DNA from: Kudoa neothunni
Lineage: Eukaryota; Cnidaria
Reading direction: 5' to 3'
DNA: 64,000 nt
NCBI GenBank assembly: GCA_964304625.1
Contig: OZ199840.1
Span: 1,116,001 to 1,180,000, forward strand
Positions within the stretch are counted from its first letter, which is position 1, and each line of letters opens with the position of its first letter. Below the pieces are notes generated by a model. That model did no database searches. It was not told the origin of the DNA and saw only the letters and a list, made by a program, of their open reading frames with translations. The translations under genes and the position numbers were made by a program. Of this stretch, positions 36,459 to 48,193 are shown one piece after another.

Positions 36459-37946
36459 TCATATATCATTTTGTAACTTTAGAATGTAGTTGGATAGGAA
36501 AGTGGTAGTTCTATCGTCCTTTAAAACCCCAATATGACCAATGTCGGAAACGACATGGACAGTTTTATCAAACTTCCGCGAATTACCCTCAGAAATATGT
36601 TCGCATGATTTGAGCTCATCTTCAGTAAGTGTACCATCCCCAGTGCCATAATGCTGAGAACTTAGATCAAAATTGAGATGTTGATTGAGAGTGATAAAAT
36701 CAATTGTGGGCAAATTGGACGCTGTAGATACATAATAAATTTGTTTCTAGGCGCTGTTGAGTCCAAACTGTGGGTAGATTTAGTTGGTTGATTTCGTCCA
36801 GAATTTCTCCTAAGAGTCGTTTTTGAACTGAGGTTACATTTTTTAGTGTGTATGTGAGGTCGGGTGTTTTTATAACCACCTACAAAGAAGTAAGTGAATT
36901 ATCACAATTGTCGCTCGCCATGGTCAGCAACTCCAACACATACTTTATCCATTCCAAAATACGCTTTACTAGGAAATAGATAGTACATTGAGGGAAAAGT
37001 AGAAAACAGATTTTTGACGCTAGTTCTCGGTAGAATAAACTTTGGGAAAATATCGTTGTATCCAAATATTGCGGTTAATACTGATTTAACGGTCCCAGCA
37101 AACGCACCATTAATAGAAACAAACGACAATATGTGTTGATGTTTCCATTTGGTGGACTTTGTGGAAAGAAAATAATTGAATAATGGTGCCCCCATACTGT
37201 GACTTATGACTATGGCTTTTCTATTGTATTGTTTAACCAAATTTTCGATCAATGAAGTGACATTATTGAAATAGGGAGTAAGAGCGGGTTCGGCTAAGAA
37301 TATAATTCATTTTCAAATTCACCCACAACACACATCACAAATAATAAAATACAAGGAATTTTTCTGAAATCATAAGCTGCAGCCTTTAAATTCAAATTTT
37401 TAACGTAACCATGACGTGTGAGCATCTTAATAATTGAACTAAAGTAGCCGAAAGTTCGTATAACTGAATCCATGAGATATTCCACTGATTCAACATCGCC
37501 AAAAGGAGGCAAGTGTATTTCAGTGCCTGGTATGTTTTCCATGGTTTTAGTAGTACTGTTGAAAGCTAAACTAAATCGGTAATTTAACTAATTGAAATTT
37601 TGTTGATGGGTATCCTCTTACGAAAAATAATGAATGAAACAATCCAATGGAACAAGATCCCACAGACGCAACCAAACCTGATGCATCTCCGACCTGTTGG
37701 GACAATGATCATAGGCGGAATTTGGTGTTCTCTCAAATTTTCCATACAATGTACTTCCTAACATTCCTGGAACTATGAAAAACAAATACCACATCAACGA
37801 AACGCCAACAAACGTGTCTACTTAGAACCACAGGGGGAAGATTTTTAGGTTGTATAAAGAATTGATCAGTAGGAGGTCGGCATTTAATGGAAACATTATT
37901 TATCACTAAGCATCCAACTAGCAATTCTAAATAAAGCCAATAATCT
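36459..37946 (-). CDS. LCAT/PLA2G15-family lipase, copy 2
   Basis: This is a paralog of the gene at 29.5-30.9 kb. Exons: 37946-37822 (5' limit uncertain; hydrophobic WLYLELLVGCLVINN), 37772-37622, 37570-37353, 37293-36944 and 36879-36459 (introns 49, 51, 59 and 64 nt), in the same positions and phases as copy 1; the third exon is 218 nt in both. Motifs: VVLIPGMLGS, CPNRSEMHQVWLRLWDLVPL, PPFGDVESVEYL, KAAAYDFRK, VISHSMGAPLFNYF (nucleophile Ser), GDGTLTEDELKSC (acid) and SDIGHIGVL (His). The last exon needs one base removed between TVWTQQ and YVSTA (about 36744-36750), or a 22-nt GT-AG segment at 36747-36768 could be spliced out in frame. The start codon lies in an exon upstream of 37946 that I did not locate. 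Confidence 0.82.
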
Positions 37947-40734
37947 CTAGAACATACTTAGTGAATGTGTTAACAATGTACCCCAAAATAATCGCATCTA
38001 GCACACCAATCCTAATATAAAAAAGGGGCTGCGACTTCGCCAAAATCAACTACACTGTTAAATCTGCTTATTATCGCATCGACTCACTCTAATTATTGTG
38101 ATTACACAATAGTGTTAACAAAGTGTTCCGTAAATAAAAATCTACATGTATTTACGTGTAAAAGCGGAAAATTCGGCTAAGTTTGAAGTTTGTACAGTTG
38201 TTGTCTTTTTAAAAATTAAGAACTGTATCAAACGGCAAATAAACAAAAAACATGCTCAGCCTACCACCACCAAACTAAACCTGCAACCTTAATAATATGA
38301 GCCAATGTAAAAATCCACTAATCTCCTATAGAACAAAAGACATTGACCCATAAAATTTAATTTAATGGTTATATGTCAAAAGCCGTCCCCTCTTTTACCG
38401 GTAACAAATGCGCTAACAACGTCCAGCAGTAACAAAAAGAGTTTTAGATTAAATCACTTGGGAATACGCCGAAAGAATATGGTCTATTCAAAAAATAAAG
38501 TTCATCATAGTCAAAATCATAAAATCCAAACAATTATATTTTGTAAATAAAAATAGCTATACCTTTAAATCTTTTAATTCCATGATAATTCTTTTCCCGT
38601 GCATAATTGCCTTTTATTATTTTCACGGTTGGCGTCGTTATTACTCTGTGAATTTTCATACCACTGTAAAAATACATAAATCAATTGAATTATTTGTTAT
38701 GCGTTTAATTAACACATTCATAATGTTTGATCAAGAATTATTTAAATAACAATGTTGGATTTTAACTAATAACAGGATAAAAGGATTAGTATTGGATAAA
38801 GCAACATCAAAATATAGTTAGTATGTTTACATAATTTACAATAGGTATTTTATAAAGCTTCAAAAATAATTATTTTCAAACAAGTATGTATAATTTAAGG
38901 CTGATAATTTTCAAATTTTGTAATCATGTGCTCGCGCAGGTATGTAATGTATTTTCCATATTGATAATATGATAATTGTAATAAATTATATATACATTAT
39001 TGTTGTTGTTGTTGTTTTCTTTCGTGTATATTTAATTTGAAGGTTTCTTTAGATTTTGTTAATTTAGGTTATTTTATCAAATCCTATAAATCTCATCGCA
39101 GAAAACAATAATTTCCATGATGTAGGTATCAAAAAGATGCGCAGATTTTTATTTCAATTTTAGCCGAAAGAAAACTCAACTTTAATCTGAAAAATTACGA
39201 CCGAGATAATAGGGTCAATATTGATCTCATAATGAGATATTGCATGATTATGAGTGTAATTAAATTTTTGTCGTGACTATATAATTCAATACTTCCACGA
39301 TTCATGATAAAAATTCACGTTCTACATTTTAGTAATAATGGAGATTGGAATCCAAAATTTCACGTGACCTATTAAATTTAATAATATTTTAATTTCGCTT
39401 GGTCAATTAATCCTTTTTAAAAACTGCATTGCACCTGGAGGTTAATCATAAATAAGTAACAACAATTTTCAATTTAATTAGTGTTAATTAAACAAAAATA
39501 TATCTTCACTAGTTTAAATTTTTACTTTAAAACTACCAAAATAAATATTGTAAGTATTTATTATACGCTATTTTTTAAAATATTATATACTTTATAAATA
39601 TTCAAGTAATAAATTAATAGGAAGTGGTTTAGCTCTAATTTCAAAATATATAATGAATTTTATGGCGGCATAAGATACAATAAGATAAAAATAGGCGACA
39701 TGTGGATCACGTGACTAAACGGGTTTTCACAGTATTCAGGCGCGAACTGTTAATTGGCTGATTTTTTATAATTAGGGGCCAGAAGAGATCATAAAATTTA
39801 ATATTCCGGATAATTACCATATTTCCAATTATTAATATTTTCTGAGTTTAAACAACGATTAAGCTATGAATCTGAATAGTTGTATAGTTTAAAGGAAGTG
39901 GCTATTAACAAGGATCGCAATATAGAGAAAGGCCAAAAATAATTAAATAGAGCAGATTATAAAAAATAAACTTTATAGATCAACTATAAATAGGAGTAGC
40001 CGGGATTAAGAATGGGAACCGCGCATGCGTATTTACAAGTTGGGGTTTAAAAACTTACGTGTCAATACAATAGCCGTGCCTAGTTTAAATGTAGTTTAGG
40101 CGTAATTTTAGTTGGCCGTTTTAATGGCATTAAATAATTCTTATTGTCGGAAGGATTGTTATTTTTTATAACTGATATCTACTGATGGAAGGATATCTCA
40201 ATTGGATTTAAAAAAGAGGCGAAACGTGGTAGGAAAATTATTTTTAAGACAATTTTCTGAAAATTTGTTATGCAATCATCACCTACTAAAATTTGAATGA
40301 ATGATTTCTGCACATGACAAAGTTTTGATTGGCGGTCATCATTTTTTTACTGACCGAACAAATACCATATTGATTTGGTCTTAAAATTCACCCAATCGTT
40401 GATGTGTGAACATCCTTACACTAAGAAATTTATTCGTTTGTATATTTCCGTTTGTTTGTGTTAATTCAACTTTGATTCAGTAAGGGTGTGTTTTGGATTG
40501 GACGTATTACTGAGCTCGTGTAAAAATTGTCTTTTGATATAAAAATAATGTATTTTTAATTTAGAAGACATTCAAAAAAAATTTATTTCGACCGAACTTT
40601 GCTATAAACCCCCTCAATCCCCATTTAACAAAGTATTAATGCGACAGAAATATACAACTACGAAAAACACAGCAAAATACAAATCTAATTGATCGTAAAC
40701 CAAAATCTTTTTAACGAAGATATAAAACCATCCC
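37947..40734. other. Gene-free AT-rich region
   Basis: No supported exon apart from the possible missing 5' exon of lipase copy 2 at its left edge. A short (TTG)n tract lies near 39000. The 38365-38550 ORF has no recognised features. Confidence 0.35.
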
Positions 40735-41200
40735 TTAAATCTTGATTGTTTTCCATCTGTATTGAAATTCATCGAGAAATTCGTTGATACCATCCATACT
40801 GACAGAACCATATTCATTAACCGAAAATGTCCTGTTCCTTGGTGATATTTTATATTTGATTGCATCCCGGGTACTTTAAATGGTGTTTGTGTGAGCTCCT
40901 GTGGTACTATCCACATATTCTATATTGTGATTCACAGTGAGGTGAGTGTAGAAATTGTATAATACTTCGTAACTTTTGAAGCAGTCAGTTACGATAATAG
41001 AGCCAGGATGGAAGCACGTTTTAATTTTTTGGATAAGAGTTCCAGCGGTTCTGTCAGGAGCCTCCGCCGAAAATACCTTTCGATCTGATCTCCTTTCTAC
41101 ACCTCTAAGAATCGCAGCCCTCTGTTATGCTTCATCTTGCCAAATTTGGACCCATCGATCTCTACAACTATGCCCTCTAAGCCTAAACTATCCGCTACCA
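40735..41200 (-). pseudogene. Merlin/ISXO2-like transposase remnant A
   Basis: The minus strand reads VEIDGSKFGKMKHNRG (first catalytic Asp region of the IS1595/ISXO2 DDE domain), then GTLIQKIKTCFHPGSIIVTDCFKSYEVL (second Asp) and HLTVNHNIEYVDSTTGAHTNTI, the segment that leads to the third acidic residue. At that site ES is replaced by a stop, and the tail is frame-shifted. The first Asp is followed by Gly instead of Glu. A fossil copy. Confidence 0.75.
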
Positions 41201-41479
41201 ACTGGCAAAGATAGTGACAATAGTTAGTTATTGTTTGAGAACGTGCCCAGCAATTGCGCCCAGGTTAACGATAATTACACCTACCAACTAGGAATATGAT
41301 CATTCCAAAAAATCGTGGAATTTAATTTTCATATTACTGAAAAATGTCAAATCAAAAATAGAAGTTTCTTTTCTACACGATTTAGAACAGCATCGCCAAT
41401 TTTTTCGGTATGCCATCGAAATTATCTTCATAAACCATTACACACTGTACAGTATTAATGACACAATGCCCAGCAGAAT

Positions 41480-42420
41480 TGAAAACAGCAACCAAAAATG
41501 GCAAATGTTTACTGATGGGGTGATTTTAAAAGTTAAATTACAAGCACAAGCTGCCAGAGATTTAAATGTTCCACGCTAGACCTTAAATGTCGTAATAAAA
41601 GCTTACGATGTTGAGGAAGGAACGTATAAGGCCTCAAAGGGAGGTTCTGTCAATGTGACACTGACTGAAGATCTTAAACAACGTCTTCTTGATCTCATAG
41701 AAGACAATTTTACGATAACCCTACAACCTATGTTCGAAAAGCTAGATTTGTCGATTCATAGAACCACAGTTTGGAGACGGCTCAAAGCATTCAAAATATC
41801 ATCCAAAATGATCCGCGGTATTCCAAAAAGTAGGAACTGTGCTGAAGTAAAATAAGAGCGAAGCTGCTTTGCGAATTGGTGTCAAGGGATTTCTCTCGAT
41901 ATACGACGCTACAAAAATTCAAATTTTGTCGACTAGAGTCCCTTTTCGCTCCACATGCTACGCTTCCATGGGCGTTCGCGAGTGGGAACTACAACAGACC
42001 TAGTGGTGCAAAACTGTAGAGGAAGAAATGTCATCATGAGTGTCATTAGCTTGGTTTGTTGCGAGGCTGTGCTTGATGGTGTAAACCATGTTGTTTTCCA
42101 AGAATTCTTGACAAACCTCAAGAATATTCTTGGCGAAGGCAATTACATTATAATAATGGACAATGTGAGGTTCCACTATTTACCGAAATATTCTCTACAT
42201 TTAATCCCTTTGAAGAGGTTTTCCCCAAATTAAAAGTAATGTTCGCCGAAGCGGACCATTGACCATTACAAGAAACCAATGATCTGTTGGGGAGAATTCA
42301 TCTCATTCAGTCCCAGGAACGCACCTAAACAAATAATTTCTAGGAAGCTGAAACATGTTTGGGCCGCAGTCTCACGTTCCAGGATATTGGGCGCGAGCAA
42401 TGTTAGAACAATTAATATTA
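41480..42420 (+). pseudogene. Tc1/mariner transposase remnant
   Basis: The N-terminal half shows helix-turn-helix sequence (ARDLNVPR, then LDLSIHRTTVWRRLKAF). The catalytic part has FHGRSRVGTTTDLVVQNCRGRN and IIIMDNVRFHYLPKY (the DN of the DDE/D triad), followed in a shifted frame by FNPFEEVFPKLK, where the third acidic residue normally lies. The first catalytic Asp block is damaged and there are several stops. Subfamily and element ends were not determined. Confidence 0.75.
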
Positions 42421-42617
42421 TTTCCAGAAATTTTATTTGTTTTCGTTAAATCGAGAGTTAGAATAACGAAAGAACGTTATATTAATCGAAAAAATGATAA
42501 AAATGCAGGGTAGGGCCCCATATACACAAATAATTCGCGAGGGTTAATGATTTTTCTCCGCTGAAATGAAGCTGTTTCAACGTGTAGATAATTTATCAAA
42601 TTATAATAACGTCATTA

Positions 42618-43440
42618 ATTTTTGTTTGACAAACAAGCTTATATCGGTAAATAAATTATGTCCTCGCTGTGGAATGCAGATGAATTTAGTGAATTTCCAA
42701 AATATCGACAGTTTTATTTGGAGATGTCGTCTGAATTGAATGGTTGCGATACAAAACTGTCAATCTGATCAGGTTCTTTTTTCAGCCATTCAAAAATGGG
42801 AATTCCAAAAATCCTTCTATTTATTCGCTTAAAGGTGAAAAATTATCCATCTAGATCTAGAATAATTATAGATGATTTTGAATATGCACCCTACACAATT
42901 GTTGACTGGAACCGGTTTCTACGAGAGTTTTGTGTGGAAATTTTATGATCGAAATGTCAACAATAAGATTGGTGGACCAAGTGAAATAGTTGAACTCGAC
43001 GAAACCCTCATAGTTAAGAGGAAATACAATCGAGGAAGAGTCATTAAAGAACAATGGCATTTTGATGAAATCTGTCGCAAGATAGTTGACAACCAAAATT
43101 TGAAACCTTCATCGAATTTGTCAACGACAGAACAGCTCCAACTCTCCTTGAAATAATCGTGCGACGGATTGAGCCCGACATCATTGTCTCATAATAGATG
43201 GATGGAGGGCATATAACAACATTCCGCATTTGGATATGACTCAACATGCAATTATACATGAGGAAACTTGCGTAGATCACGAGAATTCTGAGGTACATAC
43301 CCAAAATATCGAAAATCATTGGCTCTGTTTAAAAGAATGCTTCGAGCCAAAGGAACACCCAGAAATCCGCACGACTGGGAATATATTACGGAGTTTTGTA
43401 TAGAAAATAAAAAACATTTATTTAAGCCATTGATTCATGA
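42618..43440 (+). pseudogene. Merlin/ISXO2-like transposase remnant B
   Basis: An N-terminal zinc ribbon reads LCPRCGMQMNLV...FIWRCR. The catalytic domain starts at VELDETLIVKRKYNRG (first Asp). One frame over, FVNDRTAPTLLEIIVRRI leads to a damaged second Asp site followed by GWRAYNNIPHLD and then NIENHWLCLKRMLRAKG near the third acidic position (frame changes at about 43080-43200). It differs in sequence from remnants A and C, so it is a separate family member. Confidence 0.75.
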
Positions 43441-43765
43441 AATACAACTAGATTATCCAGTGTAGTAGCAGTAGCTGTATATTGATCGTTAATCCTCGCG
43501 GATTGTTTGCGAACGCATAGGCCCCATTCTGCGTTTTTACCCAAAATATATTGTAAACAGCAACATTTATCAAATTTAACATCAGCGCCATACGCAGATA
43601 TAAAATTCGTTGATTTTCGTGTTTAAAAATTTGAGAATATTTTACCAACATTAGAAAAGTATATTCGGTTATTATTTTTAGGCTTTTTTCGATCCAAATT
43701 AATATATTTTAGGATAATTTGATATATCATCATAGTGACCACTTCGTATCGGTGGCTATTGAACA

Positions 43766-45516
43766 ATGGACTATTACGAAGTTGTCGATGTGATACGTTC
43801 ATGGTTATTCACACCAATACGCTTTCATATGATCTCCAATGTGATTTTGCTAGTAGAATTAACTCGACATCTATTTAATATTAGTCCCTTTTATCATAAT
43901 TCTAATATGAGTAAGTTTTTGATGGGTGTTTTAGGCTATTACGTTGTTGGGTTTATATCCTCGTATTTTATAGCGCAAAAACTATTTGAAATAAAAGATG
44001 ATTGCAGTTTTTTCCCCTCATATGCATCGGTTTTTCTGCCCAACACACAGTCAAATCAATTATTTGTGATGTAAGAATATATCGACAAGTGGCCACATCC
44101 TCTAAATTTATAAATCTAGAAATGCCCTGATGTCATTAAACAATTATTCAGCTTATTATTACACATTGCTACAAATTTTTGTGTATTTAATTCATCTGAA
44201 ACTTTTGTCTATGATCTACCAGGAGATACCAAGGGTGGGTGAATGAAGAGTAATTGCCGTGGTTTATATGATAATCTAGGTATCCAAACCAATACTGATT
44301 ATTTGGTTTGTGTTGGATGCACTATCGTTTGATTCTTTGTACTCCAAATGCTCCCCAGTCCATCCTATTGGAGTGATATTTTTCAATGCCGCTACTGTTT
44401 GTATGATGCGTGATTATTGGAGTTGTTCTTTATTGTTATTAATGTAATTTATTATCTTGAAATTAATCTTTGGTTTTCTTCTAATAATTAAAACAAACTA
44501 TATTAAAATTATTTAGTCTCTACTCGTTGTTGAATTCATTTTCTATTTTTGTAATGCCTGGTTATTGGTTTTTGTTGGCGTTGAAATTTGGTTCGCTGAA
44601 AGCTAATTGTACCGTAGCTGTGTTAATAATGTTGATTGTAAGTGGTGCTATTCTCAGCCTAACTAAAATATTTCTGACCCAATTGTTTTAGAATGTCTTA
44701 GGTAGAGCCATCAATTCCACCGAGTTGCCAAATGATTTATTTGTTCGCGCGATACTTGATTTTGAATTTAATTGGTCCAATGTTTTACCATTTGTGGTTT
44801 ATTGTGTGATGCTGAAGAGATTCTCTTCTACGTGGTATAGGTAATTAATTTTACATTTCAAATCATATATGTATATATTAGATTGTATCATGTTGAAAAC
44901 AAAATAGTAAAAAAGTTGGAATCCAAAAACAATCATTCCACATCCAATCTAATAGATATGACTATGCTTAAAAGCGAATCGATCGCCATTGACCATAACC
45001 AGCTAGATTTCCTTTCAACCGATTGTAAAAATTCTTGGCAAACTGTTTGGATGATCTAGGTTTGTGATATTGTAGTAATTTTGTATGTGATATGGTCGGC
45101 CCACCTCTGCGGGACGCTTCTCAAATTGCCCTTAACTCTCTCATTTCTCCATCTCAATCATCTGCACACTATTCCCTATTTGTTATTAAGTACCAACTTG
45201 GGGACATTTCATAAGTAGAATAAAATTTGTTGGATGATTTTTTACGATTAGGTTTGGTTTAGACTGTTGGGAATAATTTTGTGTGACTTTCTGCTAAATC
45301 TGGATTCCACCACATTTCCTGTCAACTCTTTTGTGGTTTTCTCGCTTGTCGTCTGCATTCTGGTGGCAAACATCAGCACCAGAACGTGGAAGTCATGTGT
45401 TAGATATAATTTGGGAATTACTTTCTACAACAGGATTTTTGGTTATATCGATTGATTCTGTTGTGTGTGATGTTGTAAAGTTTTCGACGTTTATTCTTTT
45501 TCTCATGCAATGTTAA
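43766..45516 (+). CDS. Unidentified multi-pass membrane protein, exons unresolved
   Basis: An open stretch from ATG 43766 to 44074 encodes about 100 residues with two or three hydrophobic segments (ISNVILLVEL, FLMGVLGYYVVGFISSYFI). Further hydrophobic stretches occur around 44555-44840 (MPGYWFLLALKFGSLKANC, LPNDLFVRAILDFEFNWSN, VLPFVVYCVMLKRFSS) and 45270-45500 (PVNSFVVFSLVVCILVANIS). Charged loops between them and donor-like sites suggest exons of one or two membrane proteins. The first part loosely recalls the C-terminus of TMEM39 proteins, but the match is weak. No family is assigned, and exon limits are not proven. Confidence 0.35.
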
Positions 45517-46550
45517 TATGTGTTAATTAAAAAATTTAATATTTTCCAAATATATTATTTATAATTTAATGCGGTATACATTTGTTATTTCTTAAGTGTG
45601 ACCTCATTATAAATATGTCACAAGTTCTTTACTCTTCCCTATAAATATACGTACATACAAACGAACAAACATTAAAGTTAAAATATTGTTCTTTGTGATT
45701 AATGTGTTTTATGAGCGTAATAATTCACTACGTAAAACCCCTAACTCAACTTATAAAGCCCTGGAATTCTAACTGTTCCAACCAACCCCGTAGACGCTGC
45801 AGGCGTCGATGCGAATCATTGCAATTCCTCGTCTTCTTTTTTTGTGATTTTATGAAAAATTAAAACGCCAAACATTTATTTATTATCTTTTTCCATTAAT
45901 TTTCTAATAAAAATAAAAAACCATCCTCGCTTGAAACACCACTCCAAATCTGTCCCATTGACCTTTCTGGTATCATGTGGAGTATATTTGGTACCCCAAA
46001 TAAGATAATTTCTACTTATTTCTTAACCGGCGCAATTTTTTCATTCTTGAAATTTCTTTAATGCTTTCCTATGAATTTAGTACATTAGTGAGAAAGATTT
46101 TAATTCATATTTAACTTTAACCAGAATTATGACATCAAATTCTTAATTGGTTCGACGGTTCGTTCATATTAATCATTTTTTCGCCTGAAAAATTGTCATT
46201 TATATTTTTGTGAATATTGAAATCAATTATATCTCAATAATTTGATTTTAGGGCTAGTTACTTTCAAATATAAATTATTGGATAAGGATTAACGAAGATT
46301 AATCCAGAACCACCGTGATCTATTGAATGTTGTTCAGTTATAGAGTTGAGAGTTTCAATGTAATTATGTTTAAAATTAATCTAATAATGTAATGGGGTTT
46401 GAGGGACACTTAATGCATAACATGAGGTAGAAGCCTGATTTTGAGATGAAGGCGCCGCGCCATAGTCTGAGGATAATCTCATGTGCCGTTGTTACCCGAA
46501 TATTTTTACAATATCTTGATAGGTTTGTGGTTTCCTTCTCCATAAATTTA
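45517..46550. other. Gene-free region left of the Merlin element
   Basis: AT-rich, no supported exon. The 46376-46645 ORFs on both strands overlap the left terminal repeat and are not genes. Confidence 0.35.
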
Positions 46551-46558
46551 GAGGTTTT
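46551..46558. repeat. Target site duplication, left copy (GAGGTTTT)
   Basis: An identical 8-mer directly outside the left terminal repeat of the Merlin element, matched at 50863-50870. Merlin insertions normally duplicate 8-9 bp. Confidence 0.85.
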
Positions 46559-46733
46559 GGTAATCTGGGAGTATGTGACAGTAAAATTTAACGTGGTTGC
46601 ACATGCTCTAGATACCCGATTTATATACAGTTTAGTTTTATACATTTTTTAAATATTGAGTGGTAAAGAAATTACCCTAAAAAATTATTAAACAAAAAAA
46701 TAGACATTTTACGAATCGTGAACAATTGTTGGC
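46559..46733 (+). repeat. Merlin left terminal inverted repeat
   Basis: Pairs with 50688-50862 over its whole length, with scattered mismatches and small gaps, including shared inner blocks TACCCGATTTATATACAG and ACGAATCGTGAACAAT. Confidence 0.85.
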
Positions 46734-46838
46734 GGCGAAATCATTATCGGCGTTTGTCGTTTCAGTTTATTATTAACTTTATAAGCGTTAGAACAACTCT
46801 ATTCTTACATAATAATTTTTCATTTTTAGTTTGAAATT

Positions 46839-47949
46839 TTGTTGGCGCATTATCATAGCGTGAGTAATATTCAGATGTATTGTATCACAACTCAGAGAAA
46901 GTTTTATAAACTTTTGAATGATACCGACAGCCTGATAATATTTTTGAGACTCCAAAATTTGCTCCAAAATCCCCCAAATCGTTGCTCTAATTGTCATCGC
47001 TACAATACAATGGTTATATGTAACAGAAAAAGGCGAAACGTGAATATGGGTTCATCAACATTAATGAATGGAGATGAAGATATTCATTTATCATATAGAT
47101 GCAAAAAGTATATAAAATATAAGTCTCGAATTAAATATTCTTAGAAATGATTGTAAAACCTACTTTTCCGCAAGAAACTCTACATTTTTTGGATTAAAAG
47201 GCATGGATGGTCACAACGTTTCCAAACTTACGATTAGCCAGAAAACGGTAACCTTTTGGTTTGACCGCTTCAAAGAAATTTGCAACAATCTTTTTCAAAG
47301 TCGCTCTAAACTAGGAAAAGAAGGGACCATCATTGAGATCGATGAGACGCTTTTAAGAGGCAGAAGAAAAAATAATCGTGGTCGCTATTTATCATTAGAC
47401 CAGTGGCGTACTGATCCAGATGCATCCTACGAATTTGATATTGGTGAAGAAGAACAAGATGATTCGAGCACCAGCACCAGCATCAACCGAGAGAAATATA
47501 ACAACAGAATTGATGGACCTTGGGTTTTAGGAATATGCGAATGTTCGGTCGATAACAATCAAAAAAGAAGCTTAATAGAATCTCGTTTCTTTATTGTAGA
47601 AAAGAGAAATATAGAAACACTTATCCCAATCATTTTAAATGAAGTTGAGACGGACGCTTCTATTTATACAGATGAATGGTTGGCTTATCGGCCCTTGTCC
47701 ACATATGGCTATCGTCATCATACGATCAACCATACATTGGAATACGTTTCCGAAGATGGCTCACACACAAATACTGTTGAGGTGGTGTGGCACCATTTAA
47801 AAATTAAGATTATTCGCAATATGTGTGGAGTGCCGCGTGCTAAACTATACTCATATCTATTGGAGGAGTGGTTTAGATCCAAGTATGATGATAGATGGAA
47901 ATTTTTTCGAAGATTTTCTCTCCCATATTGCGACCTTGTATCCAATTAA
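46839..47949 (+). CDS. Merlin/ISXO2-like transposase, mostly intact
   Basis: The catalytic ORF 47203-47949 (248 codons, ATG start) has EIDETLLRGRRKNNRGRYLS with the first Asp, ASIYTDEWLAYRPL with the second, and HTNTVEVVWHHLK with the Glu, so the DDE triad is complete. A helix-turn-helix-like ISQKTVTFWFDRFKE comes before it. Upstream, 46839-47144 encodes a zinc ribbon (RCSNCHRYNTM...LSYRCKKY), but a stop and a short gap separate it from the catalytic ORF. The N-terminal part is therefore broken or is joined by an intron that I could not define. It is the best-preserved of the three Merlin transposases here. Confidence 0.85.
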
Positions 47950-48193
47950 TTGTACCAACAGCCACCATTAATTAGTTATTCCAATGGATTTTAACTTCGT
48001 TTTAAATTTTTCTCCCCGTATAAATGCAATTAAATTCAATTTTATACAATAATATTATTTATAAGCTTGTTTGATAAGTATTCAAAGATAAAATGACAAT
48101 AATTATGAAACAAGTTCTATATTTCGCATATGAATAAATGTCATATTTAGTATATGACATTTAAAATAGTGGTAATGGTAAAGGAAACGGCTA

